Origin: AV69 sp963742315
GTDB taxonomy: Bacteria > Verrucomicrobiota > Verrucomicrobiia > Chthoniobacterales > UBA10450
DNA length: 64,000 bases
Assembly (NCBI GenBank): GCA_963742315.1
Contig: CAVULE010000006.1
Span: 1 to 64,000, forward strand
Reading direction: 5' to 3'
The translations under genes were made by a program, and so were the position numbers. Under the pieces are notes generated by a model. It saw only the letters and a program-made list of their open reading frames with translations. It made no database searches and was not told the origin of the DNA. Positions 17,933 to 26,821 of this stretch are shown here, in pieces (position 1 is the first letter of the stretch; each line of letters opens with the position of its first letter).

Positions 17933-17971
17933 GAGTTAACATTCGAGTGTCGCATATCCAAATGTTAACTC
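17933..17971. repeat. GAGTTAACATT palindrome, copy 1 (partial)
   Basis: The ends GAGTTAACATT and AATGTTAACTC are perfect 11-base inverted copies around gagtgtcgcatatcc-like sequence. A fuller copy, with both inner arms kept, is at 34541-34585. It lies 40 bases after the hybrid-kinase stop codon. Confidence 0.7.
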
Positions 17972-17993
17972 CGTCTTCGTCGCTTACCTTTTT

Positions 17994-18215
17994 TTAGGGT
18001 TTGTTACCGAGCTGGTTCTCCAAGATCTTGCCGAGCAAGAGAAGAGCGACACCACAAAACATTCCCTTGGCGAAAAAGTAGGTCGGTATTCCGCCAGCGA
18101 TAATGTTGCTGGGAACAATCGGTTTATTCTTGTCCTCTTTCACGGCCGCGAATGAGCAGAGGATGAAAATAAGGAGAGCAATTAACGGATTAAAAATCCT
18201 CAGATAGGTTCGCAT
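17994..18215 (-). CDS. Small hypothetical inner-membrane protein (73 aa)
   Basis: Seventy-three codons from ATG 18215. The N-terminus (RIFNPLIALLIFILCSFAAV, about residues 6-25) could be a membrane anchor or signal sequence; a second hydrophobic segment (about 47-62, YFFAKGMFCGVALLLLGKIL) follows a polar loop. I recognise no family. It is downstream of, and in the same orientation as, an open stretch between two convergent larger genes. Moderate support only: sensible topology and an uninterrupted frame in an otherwise empty 390-base gap. Confidence 0.45.
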   Translation of the reverse strand: MRTYLRIFNPLIALLIFILCSFAAVKEDKNKPIVPSNIIAGGIPTYFFAKGMFCGVALLLLGKILENQLGNKP

Positions 18216-18282
18216 GAGATGAGAAGATGCCGATATACTCGGCGAAACGCGAGCAAAAGCCCGAGCCGGACTGGCGGTTGTT

Positions 18283-20223
18283 CTATTTCAACCGCGGCAA
18301 CAGCCGCTCCAGAATACTCGCGACTGACTCTTCCACGCTTTGCTGATTTGTTTGCACCACAATTTCGGGATCGACGGGTGATTCATAAGGTGCATCGATG
18401 CCGGTGAACTCTCGAATCTCCCCTGCCCGCGCTTTCTTATAAAGATTTTTCGGATCGCGCTCCTCGCAGACCTCCAGTGGTGCATCGACGAAGACTTCGA
18501 TAAATTCGGCATTGCCTTCCATCGCAATCGAGCGGGCCCGCTGCCGATCCGCGCGATAAGGAGAGATGAAGGCGGTGATGACGACATTGCCGGCGTCCGC
18601 CATCAACTTTGCGACCTCGCTCACGCGCCGAATGTTTTCAACGCGGTCTTCCGGCGCAAATCCGAGGTTGGAATTCAAGCCATGCCGGATGTTGTCACCG
18701 TCGAGCACATAGGGATGCATTGCCCGGATGAAAAGTTCTCGCTCGAGCGCTTGCGCGATGGTGGATTTACCAGAGCCGGAAAGTCCGGTTAGCCAGACGA
18801 CAGCTCCACGATGTCCATGTTGTGCACCGCGCGCTTGCGCGGTAATTTTTCCTTCGCTCCAGAAAATATTCTTGCTCTTGATCGCGCCGCGATCGGTGTA
18901 AACGCCGTCGAAAATGATCCCGCCGCCGCAAATCATCCCGTCATCCACCAGAACAAAGCGACCGAGTGGCGGAAGACGATCGTGGTTATCGAGCACGATC
19001 GGCGCACGCGTTTGAATGGTTAAACGGCCAACCTCATTGCGCGCGAGCTGATCGGCCTTGGTCGGCTTGCGTTCCAGCGAGGAGGAATCCATCACCTCAT
19101 CGAGGGACACGATCTGGCATTTCACTTCCTGGGTTGCGAGGCGAGCAGTATAAAGATGCGATAGACGCGCCGGCTGACGCGCGATCCAGAAAAGGTCGGC
19201 ATGAAAACGGTTCGTTTCGATGGGCGCATCTTTTGAGTGCGAGGCGACGTACCCGCGTTCGACAAAAATTTGTTCGCGCAACGTAATTCCAATCGAGTCG
19301 CCGGCGATCGCTATTCCGTTGTTCGCGGGAGGCGACGTTTCGGCCGCGGTAACGGGCGGCCAATGTTCGATCGACTGGACAATCGACGTTTTGTTAGCGG
19401 GTGAAAAAACTAATTCGTCGCCAACTTGAAGCATTCCCGTTTCGATGCGGCCGGCAATGATTCTGCGATCGTCGAACTTGTAAACATCCTGCACGCAAAG
19501 ACGCAGCGGCAGATCGGTTGGGGGGGCCATTGGCGTCATCGCATCGAGTGCTTCGGCTAGAGTCGGCCCGTGATGCCACTTCATTTTCGTACTGCGGGTA
19601 GTGATGTTCTCGCCGAATCGGGCCGAGGCTGGAATGAAAACGTCAGTTTCTAAGTTCAGCGTCTTCAAAAATACGCGATACTTCTTTTCGATCTCGAGGA
19701 AGCGGGCCTCGGAATAGTCCGCCAGGTCCATTTTATTGATGACGACGCAGAATTGCCGCACTCCGAGCAAGCTGAGCAAATAAGCGTGCCGTTTCGATTG
19801 CTCCTGCACGCCTTCATTAGCGGCGATTACGAGCACGGCCGCATCGGCGCTCGAAGCACCTGTTATCATGTTTTTTAAAAACTCCTTGTGACCGGGAGCA
19901 TCGATAATCATGTAATTCCGCTTCGCCGTTTTGAACGGAATCTGTGTCGTGTCGATGGTGATGTTTTGCTCTTGTTCTTCGAGCAAGGCATCGAGAAGAA
20001 AGGCAAACTCGAACTCCATGTTTTCCGCGGCGCAGGCGCGTTGCACCTGCTCAAGTTTCCCTTCCGGCAGCGAATTAGTGTCGCTCAGGATGCGACCGAT
20101 GAGGGTGGACTTGCCATGGTCGACGTGACCAACGAAGACGACACGCAGGGTCGCCTCGCCAGGGGATGCTGGATGCTTGACGTCGGAAGTGCCATGCACG
20201 GTGCTCGATTGTCGTTTGCTCAT
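18283..20223 (-). CDS. cysNC: Bifunctional sulfate adenylyltransferase subunit 1 / adenylylsulfate kinase
   Basis: A 646-residue fusion. The N-terminal part is the CysN GTPase (P-loop GHVDHGKST, about residues 31-39; DAPGHKEFLKNM; VINKMDLADY) with the elongation-factor-like beta-barrel domains. The C-terminal part, from about residue 465, is APS kinase CysC (P-loop GLSGSGKST; LDGDNIRHGLNSNLGF; FISPYRADR). Together with CysD it makes APS from sulfate and ATP and phosphorylates it to PAPS. The gene is 32 bases downstream of cysD in the same operon. No sulfite-forming reductase is in the window, so the fate of PAPS (assimilation or sulfation) is open. Confidence 0.96.
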   Translation of the reverse strand: MSKRQSSTVHGTSDVKHPASPGEATLRVVFVGHVDHGKSTLIGRILSDTNSLPEGKLEQVQRACAAENMEFEFAFLLDALLEEQEQNITIDTTQIPFKTAKRNYMIIDAPGHKEFLKNMITGASSADAAVLVIAANEGVQEQSKRHAYLLSLLGVRQFCVVINKMDLADYSEARFLEIEKKYRVFLKTLNLETDVFIPASARFGENITTRSTKMKWHHGPTLAEALDAMTPMAPPTDLPLRLCVQDVYKFDDRRIIAGRIETGMLQVGDELVFSPANKTSIVQSIEHWPPVTAAETSPPANNGIAIAGDSIGITLREQIFVERGYVASHSKDAPIETNRFHADLFWIARQPARLSHLYTARLATQEVKCQIVSLDEVMDSSSLERKPTKADQLARNEVGRLTIQTRAPIVLDNHDRLPPLGRFVLVDDGMICGGGIIFDGVYTDRGAIKSKNIFWSEGKITAQARGAQHGHRGAVVWLTGLSGSGKSTIAQALERELFIRAMHPYVLDGDNIRHGLNSNLGFAPEDRVENIRRVSEVAKLMADAGNVVITAFISPYRADRQRARSIAMEGNAEFIEVFVDAPLEVCEERDPKNLYKKARAGEIREFTGIDAPYESPVDPEIVVQTNQQSVEESVASILERLLPRLK

Positions 20224-20255
20224 TTTTCTGATTTGTGCGCCCGCGGCGTTGGCGA

Positions 20256-21074
20256 CTAGAGAAACCCCTTCGCCCGCAGCTTCTGCATCGCGTTGCGCTC
20301 ATGGTGGTCCTGGGCGCGGCCGGCGCGCTCACTCGTGCGGGTGGTTTCTAATTCAGCGATGACGGCCTCAATGGTATCTGCGTTGCTCGTGATCGGTTTG
20401 GTAATTGGACGGCAGCCGAGCGAGCGATAGCGCTGGCCGTTTCTGGCAAAATACATTTTCGGAATCGGAATATTTTCGCGCTGGATGTAGCGCCAAATAT
20501 CAACCTCGGTCCAATCCAACAGCGGTTGCACGCGAACGTGTTCGCCGTTCGCCGCGGTGGTGGCGAATTGTCCCCAGAATTCCGGCGGCTGATCCTTGTA
20601 GTCCCATTCAAATTGCGCATTGCGCCGCGAGAAATAACGCTCTTTAGCCCGGGTCGGATCTTCGTCGCGCCGGATGCCGGTGATGAGCGCGTCCCATTTG
20701 TATTGCGCCATCGCCTGCTGAAGCGCGACCGTTTTCAACTCATGCGTGACCGTCACCGGATCGTGCGTTTCGTAGCCAACGCCGCGTCCGCGCGCTTCTT
20801 CGTTGATCTTTACGATCAGATTCAATTTGTAATGCGCGGTTGCCCATTCCCGGAACTCGAGCATCTCCGGAAACTCATAAGTGGTATCGATGTGTAAAAC
20901 CGGAAACGGCACCCGGCCGAAAAAAGCTTTGGACGCTAACCAGATTAATACGTTTGAATCTTTGCCCATCGACCACGGCATCGCGATGTTTTTGAAGGCG
21001 TGATAAGCTTCCCGAAAAATAAACACGCTCTGGTTTTCCAACCGGTCGAGATGGGTGCGAGTCGTCATCGTCAA
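20256..21074 (-). CDS. cysD: Sulfate adenylyltransferase subunit 2
   Basis: A 272-residue PP-loop ATP pyrophosphatase that adenylates sulfate, working with the GTPase CysN. Marks are the PP-loop SMGKDSNVLIWL, HIDTTYEFPEMLEFR, GIRRDEDPTRAKER, RVQPLLDWTEVDIWRYI and a final SLGCRPIT. Usual family length is about 300. First gene of the cysD-cysNC operon; upstream 180 bases contain no other gene. The start could also be the second Met two codons later. Confidence 0.96.
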   Translation of the reverse strand: MTMTTRTHLDRLENQSVFIFREAYHAFKNIAMPWSMGKDSNVLIWLASKAFFGRVPFPVLHIDTTYEFPEMLEFREWATAHYKLNLIVKINEEARGRGVGYETHDPVTVTHELKTVALQQAMAQYKWDALITGIRRDEDPTRAKERYFSRRNAQFEWDYKDQPPEFWGQFATTAANGEHVRVQPLLDWTEVDIWRYIQRENIPIPKMYFARNGQRYRSLGCRPITKPITSNADTIEAVIAELETTRTSERAGRAQDHHERNAMQKLRAKGFL

Positions 21075-21206
21075 AGTTTTTGCGGAGGCGTTCTATACAA
21101 TCGAAAGATCTAATTGCAAAGGACGTGGAGCTCCACCGATGTAGCAGATTTTGTGCGTTTCCCGGTCCTTTGTGCCGCTAAGGACGGCAAGGGGAAGGTT
21201 TTACCC

Positions 21207-21243
21207 TGAGTTGGGTCATTATCTTGCATGCCTACCCACTCAA
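21207..21243 (+). promoter_or_regulatory. Hairpin just upstream of nuoB
   Basis: TGAGTTGGGT and ACCCACTCA can pair with one bulged base across a 17-base loop, 15 bases before the nuoB GTG. It may influence nuoB expression or be a remnant repeat; nothing more can be said from sequence. Confidence 0.3.
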
Positions 21244-21257
21244 GTTAGTGTTGGGCT

Positions 21258-21860
21258 GTGCCACAAATCGCCGCCTACGATTCAAAAATTGAGGGTAACG
21301 TCATCTTCACGCAGCTCGACGCTGCTATGAATTGGATGCGCAAGAACTCGCTCTGGCCCATGCCGATGGGTCTGGCCTGTTGCGCCATTGAACTGATGGC
21401 AACCGCGGCTTCGCGGTTCGATATCGCGCGTTTCGGTTCCGAAGTGATGCGATTCTCGCCGCGGCAATGCGATGTCATGATCGTGGCCGGCACCGTTACT
21501 TACAAAATGGCACTGGCCGTGAAACGTATTTGGGAGCAAATGCCTGAACCGAAATGGTGTATCGCGATGGGCGCGTGCGCGTCGAGTGGCGGAATGTATC
21601 GCAGTTATGCGGTGCTGCAGGGCATCGATCAACTTATCCCGGTAGACGTTTATGTCTCGGGGTGCCCCCCTCGCCCGGAAGCACTTCTGGAAGGATTGAT
21701 TCGCTTGCAGAAAAAAATTGAGGGCGAATCATCATTTTTGAATCAGAAGCCAAAGCTTATCCACGAGCTTATGCCCGAAATTGAGGAGCGAACTCCGCCG
21801 AGGCCCTCCATCCGCGGTGGCGTCACAGGAGGCACCCCGTCCCCGAGTTCGCTCGGATGA
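21258..21860 (+). CDS. nuoB: NADH-quinone oxidoreductase subunit B
   Basis: A 200-residue NuoB, the subunit holding the N2 iron-sulfur cluster in the peripheral arm of complex I. The cluster cysteines are seen in GLACCAIELMA, MGACASSGGMYRSYAV and VSGCPPRPEALLEG. The start is GTG 21258. The C-terminal 40 residues are a Pro/Gly/Ser-rich tail not typical of the core fold. It is followed 61 bases later by nuoC, but nuoA is not upstream and nuoD is not downstream, so the rest of complex I must be encoded elsewhere. Confidence 0.95.
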   Translation: MPQIAAYDSKIEGNVIFTQLDAAMNWMRKNSLWPMPMGLACCAIELMATAASRFDIARFGSEVMRFSPRQCDVMIVAGTVTYKMALAVKRIWEQMPEPKWCIAMGACASSGGMYRSYAVLQGIDQLIPVDVYVSGCPPRPEALLEGLIRLQKKIEGESSFLNQKPKLIHELMPEIEERTPPRPSIRGGVTGGTPSPSSLG

Positions 21861-21921
21861 ATCTTTATTCCTATTCCTCCTCGATGAAGAATCGAAATAA
21901 GATTGCGATCAAGCGTAGGAT

Positions 21922-22503
21922 ATGACCGGAGACGAATTGCTTGATTCGCTCAGTCGTCTCCTCGGCGCGAAAATTCAGAGCAGGATCGAATTTCGTGAGG
22001 AGACAACCTTCAGCATTCAGCCCGAAGATTTGCACCAAGTGGCAAAGTTCTGTCGAAACGAACTTTCATTTGATTACTTAATCGATATTTCCAGCATCGA
22101 TAATTTCGGTGACGAACCGCGATTCGAGGTGGTTTACGAGCTTTACTCAATGACCCTCGCGGTTCATTTGCGTTTAAAACTCGCGGTCAGCGAAGAAGCC
22201 TGCGCGGTGGATACAGTATCGGACCTTTGGTCGACGGCCGATTGGCATGAGCGCGAAATCTACGACATGATGGGCATTCGCTTCAACAATCATCCTGATC
22301 TGCGTCGTATTCTAATGTGGGACGGCTATCCATTTTTTCCTCTGCGAAAAGATTTTCCGCTCGAGGGTTTGCCCAGTGAGATGCCCGATGTCGCGTTTAC
22401 CTCTGCCGCACCGATGGAAGGTGGACCATTCGTTACTCGACCGTCGACTGCGACGGCCAAGGACCGCGAGCCGCGCGCCAAACGGCCCGATCTGAATCAA
22501 TAG
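21922..22503 (+). CDS. nuoC: NADH-quinone oxidoreductase subunit C
   Basis: A 193-residue NuoC (30-kDa subunit) of the complex I peripheral arm. Signature elements are FDYLIDISSIDNF, FEVVYELYS, the conserved WSTADWHEREIYDMMGIRF and LRRILMWDGYPFFPLRKDFP. The C-terminal 40 residues form a low-complexity charged tail. It lies in an operon with nuoB. The downstream gene is an unrelated L,D-transpeptidase whose start is 8 bases from the nuoC stop. Confidence 0.94.
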   Translation: MTGDELLDSLSRLLGAKIQSRIEFREETTFSIQPEDLHQVAKFCRNELSFDYLIDISSIDNFGDEPRFEVVYELYSMTLAVHLRLKLAVSEEACAVDTVSDLWSTADWHEREIYDMMGIRFNNHPDLRRILMWDGYPFFPLRKDFPLEGLPSEMPDVAFTSAAPMEGGPFVTRPSTATAKDREPRAKRPDLNQ

Positions 22504-22510
22504 TTCGAAC

Positions 22511-23035
22511 TTGCGGCGTTTTCTTTCGGTTGCGTTGGCTGGAGCATTAATTGCGACGACGGCGATTTCTTTATATGAGGCGCGCCAGAAACCGGCCGCG
22601 ATAACGCCTAGGACTGCCGACAAGATTCTGGTCGAGAAAAGTGCGCGTCGATTAACGCTATTTTCTTCTGGGCGAAAATTGAAAGAATATCGGGTTGCGC
22701 TCGGTTTCTCTCCCGTTGGGCCGAAGCAACGTGAAGGCGATGGGCGGACACCGGAAGGAAATTACAAAATTGATTTTCACAAGTCCGACAGCGCTTTTCA
22801 TCGCGCCCTTCACATTTCTTATCCGGACGCGGCAGACACCGGGCGAGCGGCAGAGGCGGGTGTGGCCCCGGGTGGCGATATCATGATTCACGGTTTACCG
22901 AACGGCTTCAGCGGATTGGGACCAGCTCATCGCTTGCGCGACTGGACTGCAGGCTGCATTGCCCTGACTGATTCAGAGATCGACGAGATTTGGGCGTCAG
23001 TGGCCGATGGGACGCCGATCGAAATTCGACCCTAA
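22511..23035 (+). CDS. L,D-transpeptidase (YkuD domain), exported
   Basis: A 174-residue protein with an N-terminal membrane anchor or signal sequence (FLSVALAGALIATTAISLY) and a YkuD catalytic domain. It has VALGFSPVGPKQREGDGRTPEG and the active-site pattern HGLPNG...DWTAGCIALTD, in which His and the GC cysteine are the catalytic residues. It would form 3-3 cross-links in peptidoglycan or attach proteins to it, in the periplasm. The first codon (ttg at 22511) is 8 bases after nuoC, so it may be co-transcribed, although functionally unrelated. Confidence 0.88.
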   Translation: MRRFLSVALAGALIATTAISLYEARQKPAAITPRTADKILVEKSARRLTLFSSGRKLKEYRVALGFSPVGPKQREGDGRTPEGNYKIDFHKSDSAFHRALHISYPDAADTGRAAEAGVAPGGDIMIHGLPNGFSGLGPAHRLRDWTAGCIALTDSEIDEIWASVADGTPIEIRP

Positions 23036-23045
23036 TAAGAATGGA

Positions 23046-23196
23046 GGGACATGCTTCGGCATGTCCGGGGACGCGCGGAAGCGCGTCCCTCGTCAGTCGC
23101 TCTGGCGGACGAAGCTTATCAAGGCATCGCGGATCTTTTTTGGGGGGCGCCACGCTGTCGACGCCGAAAGATTTGGGACGCGAAAGCGCGTGTCCT
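23046..23196. repeat. Cluster of small GGGAC hairpins
   Basis: Three short hairpins: gggacatgcttcggcatgtcc (23046-23066), ggacgcgcggaagcgcgtcc (about 23069-23088) and gggacgcgaaagcgcgtgtcc (about 23175-23195). They fill the gap between convergent ldt and pnp genes. No open frame in between is convincing. Confidence 0.6.
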
Positions 23197-23207
23197 GCAA
23201 GCGCCGA

Positions 23208-23975
23208 TCACAGGTTCGGCAACGCTTCCCCGAGAATGCGGGAAAAATCCTTTGCTGCCTTGTGGGTAGTCTCCAACACCTCGGCGTGGCTTAGCACTGT
23301 CGACGAGAGCCCAGTGGCCAAATTTGCGATGCAGGAAAATCCCGCGACTTCCATTTCAACCGCGCGCGCCTGGATTACTTCGAGCACAGTAGACATCCCG
23401 ACCGCATCAGCGCCGAGATTTTGCAGCATTCGGACCTCAGCCGCGGTTTCGTATTGCGGACCAATGACGGCGGCGTAGACGCCTTGATACAAAAACACAC
23501 CGACCTTGTGCGCGGCATCGCCAAAATGTTTCTGCAATCGCGGTGAATAAGCGTTGCTCAGGTCGAGAAATTTCGGGCAACCGATTAGGGGCGAAGTTCC
23601 GGTGAGATTCAAATGATCGTTGATCATCATCCAATCGCCCGGCTTGAATTTTTGATTCAAAGCCCCGGCGGCGTTTGTGACAATAAGCTTCTTGATTCCG
23701 GCATGCGCGAGCTTTCGCACATTCGCGGTAACCTGGCCCGCCGAATAGCCTTCGTACAAATGAACGCGGCCTTGCGCAAAAATCACGCGCGTTTCCGAGA
23801 TTTCGCAAAGCGAAAATTTTCCGGCGTGTCCGGCAACGCGCGGTTTCGGGAGCTCAGAAAACTCAGAGTAGGCGATTGATTCGACCGGATCGTGAACGAC
23901 CGCGTTCAGTCCCGACCCGAGAACAATCGCGATTTCTGCGTTCCAATCTCGCAGCCGCTGCAGCGCGTCACCCAT
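23208..23975 (-). CDS. Purine nucleoside phosphorylase (trimeric class)
   Basis: A 255-residue PNP that splits inosine or guanosine with phosphate. Marks are the phosphate-binding VLGSGLN, GRVHLYEGYS, TNAAGALN, MINDHLNLTGTSPL, GPQYETAAEVRMLQ and GADAVGMSTVLEVIQAR. The combination GMST with Ala/Glu residues fits the mammalian-like trimeric family. It is slightly shorter than the usual 270-290. The ATG 23975 start is supported by the family's N-terminal layout. It stands alone between convergent and co-oriented neighbours and belongs to purine salvage. Confidence 0.9.
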   Translation of the reverse strand: MGDALQRLRDWNAEIAIVLGSGLNAVVHDPVESIAYSEFSELPKPRVAGHAGKFSLCEISETRVIFAQGRVHLYEGYSAGQVTANVRKLAHAGIKKLIVTNAAGALNQKFKPGDWMMINDHLNLTGTSPLIGCPKFLDLSNAYSPRLQKHFGDAAHKVGVFLYQGVYAAVIGPQYETAAEVRMLQNLGADAVGMSTVLEVIQARAVEMEVAGFSCIANLATGLSSTVLSHAEVLETTHKAAKDFSRILGEALPNL

Positions 23976-24078
23976 CGAACGGTCCCTTCTTACGGCGACT
24001 TAATGTTAGAATTTAGGCGGCGAGGCCGCACGTTGATCAGCATCGCGCGACGGAGCGCACGATCCACCTGAGCCGCGC

Positions 24079-25716
24079 TCACGCGGCGGAGACCGGCGGC
24101 GCCGTCTCCGGCTTGCGGGTTGTCACCATTACATCGGGCCGGACGGAATCATCGCGCGGGGTGGACGATTTCGTTTCCTGCTTGGGATAGGCGATGCGGC
24201 TGTGCAGCATCGTCATAAGCGTGAATCGGAAACGCTCCGCAATCACGCGCACGTCGCGCAAAGTGAGATCACATTCGTCGAGTTGATGATCGCTGATACG
24301 TTGGTCGATGATGTCGTTAACAAGTTGTTCGATCTTCGCTGGCGTCGGCTTTTCCAGGCTACGTGAAGCGCTTTCCACCGCATCAGCCAGACTGACAATT
24401 GCGCTTTCTTTCGTCTGCGGCTTCGGGCCGCTGTAGCGGAAACTTTCCTCTCGCACTTCCGGAATGTCGTCCTGGCGCATTTTCATGATTTTGCCGCCGG
24501 CGCGCGCGTCCTCATGCATTTGCTGGGCGCGTTTGTAAAAATAGTAGACCAGCGAAGTTCCGTGATGTTCCTGAATGATATCGATGATGCGCTGGTTCAG
24601 TTTGTGTTTGAGCGCGAGATCAACCCCTTCCTTCACGTGCGCGATAATGATCAACGCACTCATTGTCGGGGCCAAATCCTCGTGCGGGTTGCGCTCGAAG
24701 CTCATGTTTTCGGTGAAATAGTCGGGCTTCACCAGTTTCCCGACATCGTGGAAATAAGCACAGACGCGGCAGAGAGTGGCGTTAGCGCCGATCGCTTCCG
24801 CCGCAGCTTCGGCCAGGTTTGCGACCACCAAACTGTGATGATAGGTGCCCGGCGCTTCGATGGTCATGCGGCGCAAAAGCGGGTGGTTCAGATCCGACGC
24901 TTCCAGCCACGAAATATCGGTGGTGATTTGGAACAACGGTTCGAACATCGGAATAACGCCGCCGACGATCGTGGCGGTAACAATCCCGTTGCCGATGGCA
25001 AAGGCGCTTTGCAATCCGATCATCGGCCAATCATTTGCGGTGGGCGGAAAGAGATTGATCGGGCCGATAAAACCGAAGGTGAGGGACAAAATCCAAATCG
25101 CCACCCCGACGCCAAGCCCGGCGCGAACCAGTTTGCTACGACGACGTACTTGCAGCGTCAGATAGACAGCGGTGAATCCGCTGATCATTCCGGTAACGAG
25201 CAAAGGCGCGTCAATTTTCCCAAAAAGAACGCTGCTCCAAAGACTGACAAAAACGGCGGCATAGAGGCCGTGATTCCGGCCGAGCAGGACGCTCAGCAAG
25301 AGCGGGGCAAGGGCAAAAGGGGTGAGCAGTTCCGCCATGTCGGTCTGCAAGCGAAGGACACCGCTGCTGCAAAGGACGTAGATAAATTTTGTGAGCGCCA
25401 ACTGGACCAGCATCACCCCGAAGACGAGAAGAATGCGCGAGTTTTGCGAAAAAGTACGCGGCTGATTGACCCAAAGCATCATCAGCGCAATCAGGAAAAA
25501 GAGCAGCGCAATGACAAAATTCTTCGTTGGCTCGGGCTGGTTGCCGCTAAAGATGAGCACAGCCAGGCCAGCAATGAAGGCGGCGAAAAGGACGCCCTTC
25601 ATGCCCCAGGAATATTCCAGCCCGCGCAACAATCCGTTGCGGGCGCGACGGCGGCGCAATTTTCCCGAAGCCAGGCCGCGGCGGACCAGTTCGCTACGTT
25701 TGAAAAAATCGATCAT
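24079..25716 (-). CDS. 7TM-HD family protein, PgpH/YqfF-like cyclic-di-AMP phosphodiesterase
   Basis: A 545-residue membrane protein. After a basic N-terminus come about seven to eight hydrophobic helices (about residues 38-265) and a cytosolic HD domain with HHSLVVANLAEAAAE, the HD pair in YFHDVGK, HEDLAPTMSALIIIAHV, QEHHGTSLVYYFYK and a late DAVESASRSL. This is the 7TM-HD family, whose members PgpH and YqfF hydrolyse c-di-AMP. Typical members are 700-850 residues because of an extracellular 7TMR-HDED domain between helices; it appears absent here. The start overlaps the phoH stop by one base (taatg), so the genes are coupled. Confidence 0.85.
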   Translation of the reverse strand: MIDFFKRSELVRRGLASGKLRRRRARNGLLRGLEYSWGMKGVLFAAFIAGLAVLIFSGNQPEPTKNFVIALLFFLIALMMLWVNQPRTFSQNSRILLVFGVMLVQLALTKFIYVLCSSGVLRLQTDMAELLTPFALAPLLLSVLLGRNHGLYAAVFVSLWSSVLFGKIDAPLLVTGMISGFTAVYLTLQVRRRSKLVRAGLGVGVAIWILSLTFGFIGPINLFPPTANDWPMIGLQSAFAIGNGIVTATIVGGVIPMFEPLFQITTDISWLEASDLNHPLLRRMTIEAPGTYHHSLVVANLAEAAAEAIGANATLCRVCAYFHDVGKLVKPDYFTENMSFERNPHEDLAPTMSALIIIAHVKEGVDLALKHKLNQRIIDIIQEHHGTSLVYYFYKRAQQMHEDARAGGKIMKMRQDDIPEVREESFRYSGPKPQTKESAIVSLADAVESASRSLEKPTPAKIEQLVNDIIDQRISDHQLDECDLTLRDVRVIAERFRFTLMTMLHSRIAYPKQETKSSTPRDDSVRPDVMVTTRKPETAPPVSAA

Positions 25717-26684
25717 TACTTGCGCCCGGAGGGCGTCCGATGCTGCTGGTAGGCATTAATAATGGCACGGACCAGGGGGTGACGCACGACATCCCGGTCG
25801 GTAAAATAACTCATGGCGATGCCGGGCACGGCCTTGAGGGCTTGCAAGGCCTCGACCAGGCCGGAGCGTTTATTCGCAGGAAGATCGATTTGGGTGACGT
25901 CCCCGGTGACGACGCACTTGGAATTCATGCCGATGCGTGTGAGCAACATGAACATTTGCTCGGTGGTAGCATTTTGCGCCTCATCAAGAATGACAAACGC
26001 ATTGTTCAGGGTGCGACCTCGCATATAGGCGAGCGGCGCCACTTCAATGACTTCGCGGGAAAGTGCGCGCTCCAATTCCTCCGCCTCCATCATGTCATGC
26101 AAAGCATCATAGAGCGGGCGCAAATAAGGCGTGATTTTTTCCTGCAAATCCCCGGGGAGAAATCCGAGGGCCTCACCGGCTTCCACCGCTGGACGAGCCA
26201 ATATGATCCTCGACACCTGTTCCTTCTTTAACGCTGCCACCGCCATCGCCACGGCGAGATAAGTTTTGCCAGTTCCGGCTGGCCCAATGGCGAAGACAAC
26301 ATCGTGTTTTTCAATCGCTTCGACATAATTTTTCTGGCCAACCGTGCGCGCTATGACCGGTGCCTTGCGCGACGACGTCACGATCCGCGCGGAAATGGCA
26401 TCCGATAAATTATCGCTCCGTTCTTCATTCACGGAATTAAGGGCGTAATTGAATTCATGTTTCTGAATATCGACGCCGCGTTTGCGCGCTGCCTCCAGCT
26501 GATCGAAGACGCGCTGAGCGCGATCTAATTTCTCCGGCTCACCCTCCATTTTCACCCATCCTTCACGTGTCGTCACTCGCACACCCAGGGAATCTTCCAG
26601 ATTTTTCAGGAGCTTGATATCATTGGCGTAGAGCGACTGTAACGCGCGTGCATTTTCAAACTCCAAAGTACGGGTCTCGGTCAC
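25716..26684 (-). CDS. phoH: PhoH-family ATPase
   Basis: A 322-residue protein with an N-terminal KH-like part (LKNLEDSLGVRVTTREGWVK) and a PhoH ATPase domain: Walker A AIGPAGTGKTYLA, RPAVEAGEALGFLPGD, Walker B FVILDEAQNAT and TGDVTQIDLP. PhoH proteins act in RNA metabolism and are often next to the PgpH-type gene and ybeY; ybeY is not seen here. Length and order fit the standard phoH-yqfF arrangement. The stop overlaps the start of the downstream HD gene. Confidence 0.93.
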   Translation of the reverse strand: MTETRTLEFENARALQSLYANDIKLLKNLEDSLGVRVTTREGWVKMEGEPEKLDRAQRVFDQLEAARKRGVDIQKHEFNYALNSVNEERSDNLSDAISARIVTSSRKAPVIARTVGQKNYVEAIEKHDVVFAIGPAGTGKTYLAVAMAVAALKKEQVSRIILARPAVEAGEALGFLPGDLQEKITPYLRPLYDALHDMMEAEELERALSREVIEVAPLAYMRGRTLNNAFVILDEAQNATTEQMFMLLTRIGMNSKCVVTGDVTQIDLPANKRSGLVEALQALKAVPGIAMSYFTDRDVVRHPLVRAIINAYQQHRTPSGRK

Positions 26685-26821
26685 TGATTAACTTTCCTCG
26701 TTTTGATCCTCTTCAGCTTTGTTGAAAAGCCGGCAAGCACAGCGGATCGGGAGTGCCGTCATCCGATTTTTGTTTATTGGGTTAGAGGGGAAGTAAAGAA
26801 TACCGAATAAGGATAAGACTT

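Noticed and set aside
21075..21257. Possible tRNA or riboswitch upstream of nuoB and cysD
   Set aside because: No cloverleaf or T-loop consensus was found; only a small bulged hairpin is supported.
23041..23207. Possible CRISPR array or tandem repeats in the hairpin-rich gap
   Set aside because: The hairpins differ in sequence and spacing; there is no direct repeat with regular spacers.
24514..25752. Long open frame on the plus strand opposite the 7TM-HD and phoH genes
   Set aside because: It is a shadow of the minus-strand gene, with a skewed Gln/Glu/Arg composition, no domain motif and no start signal; the opposite strand has clear HD and membrane motifs.
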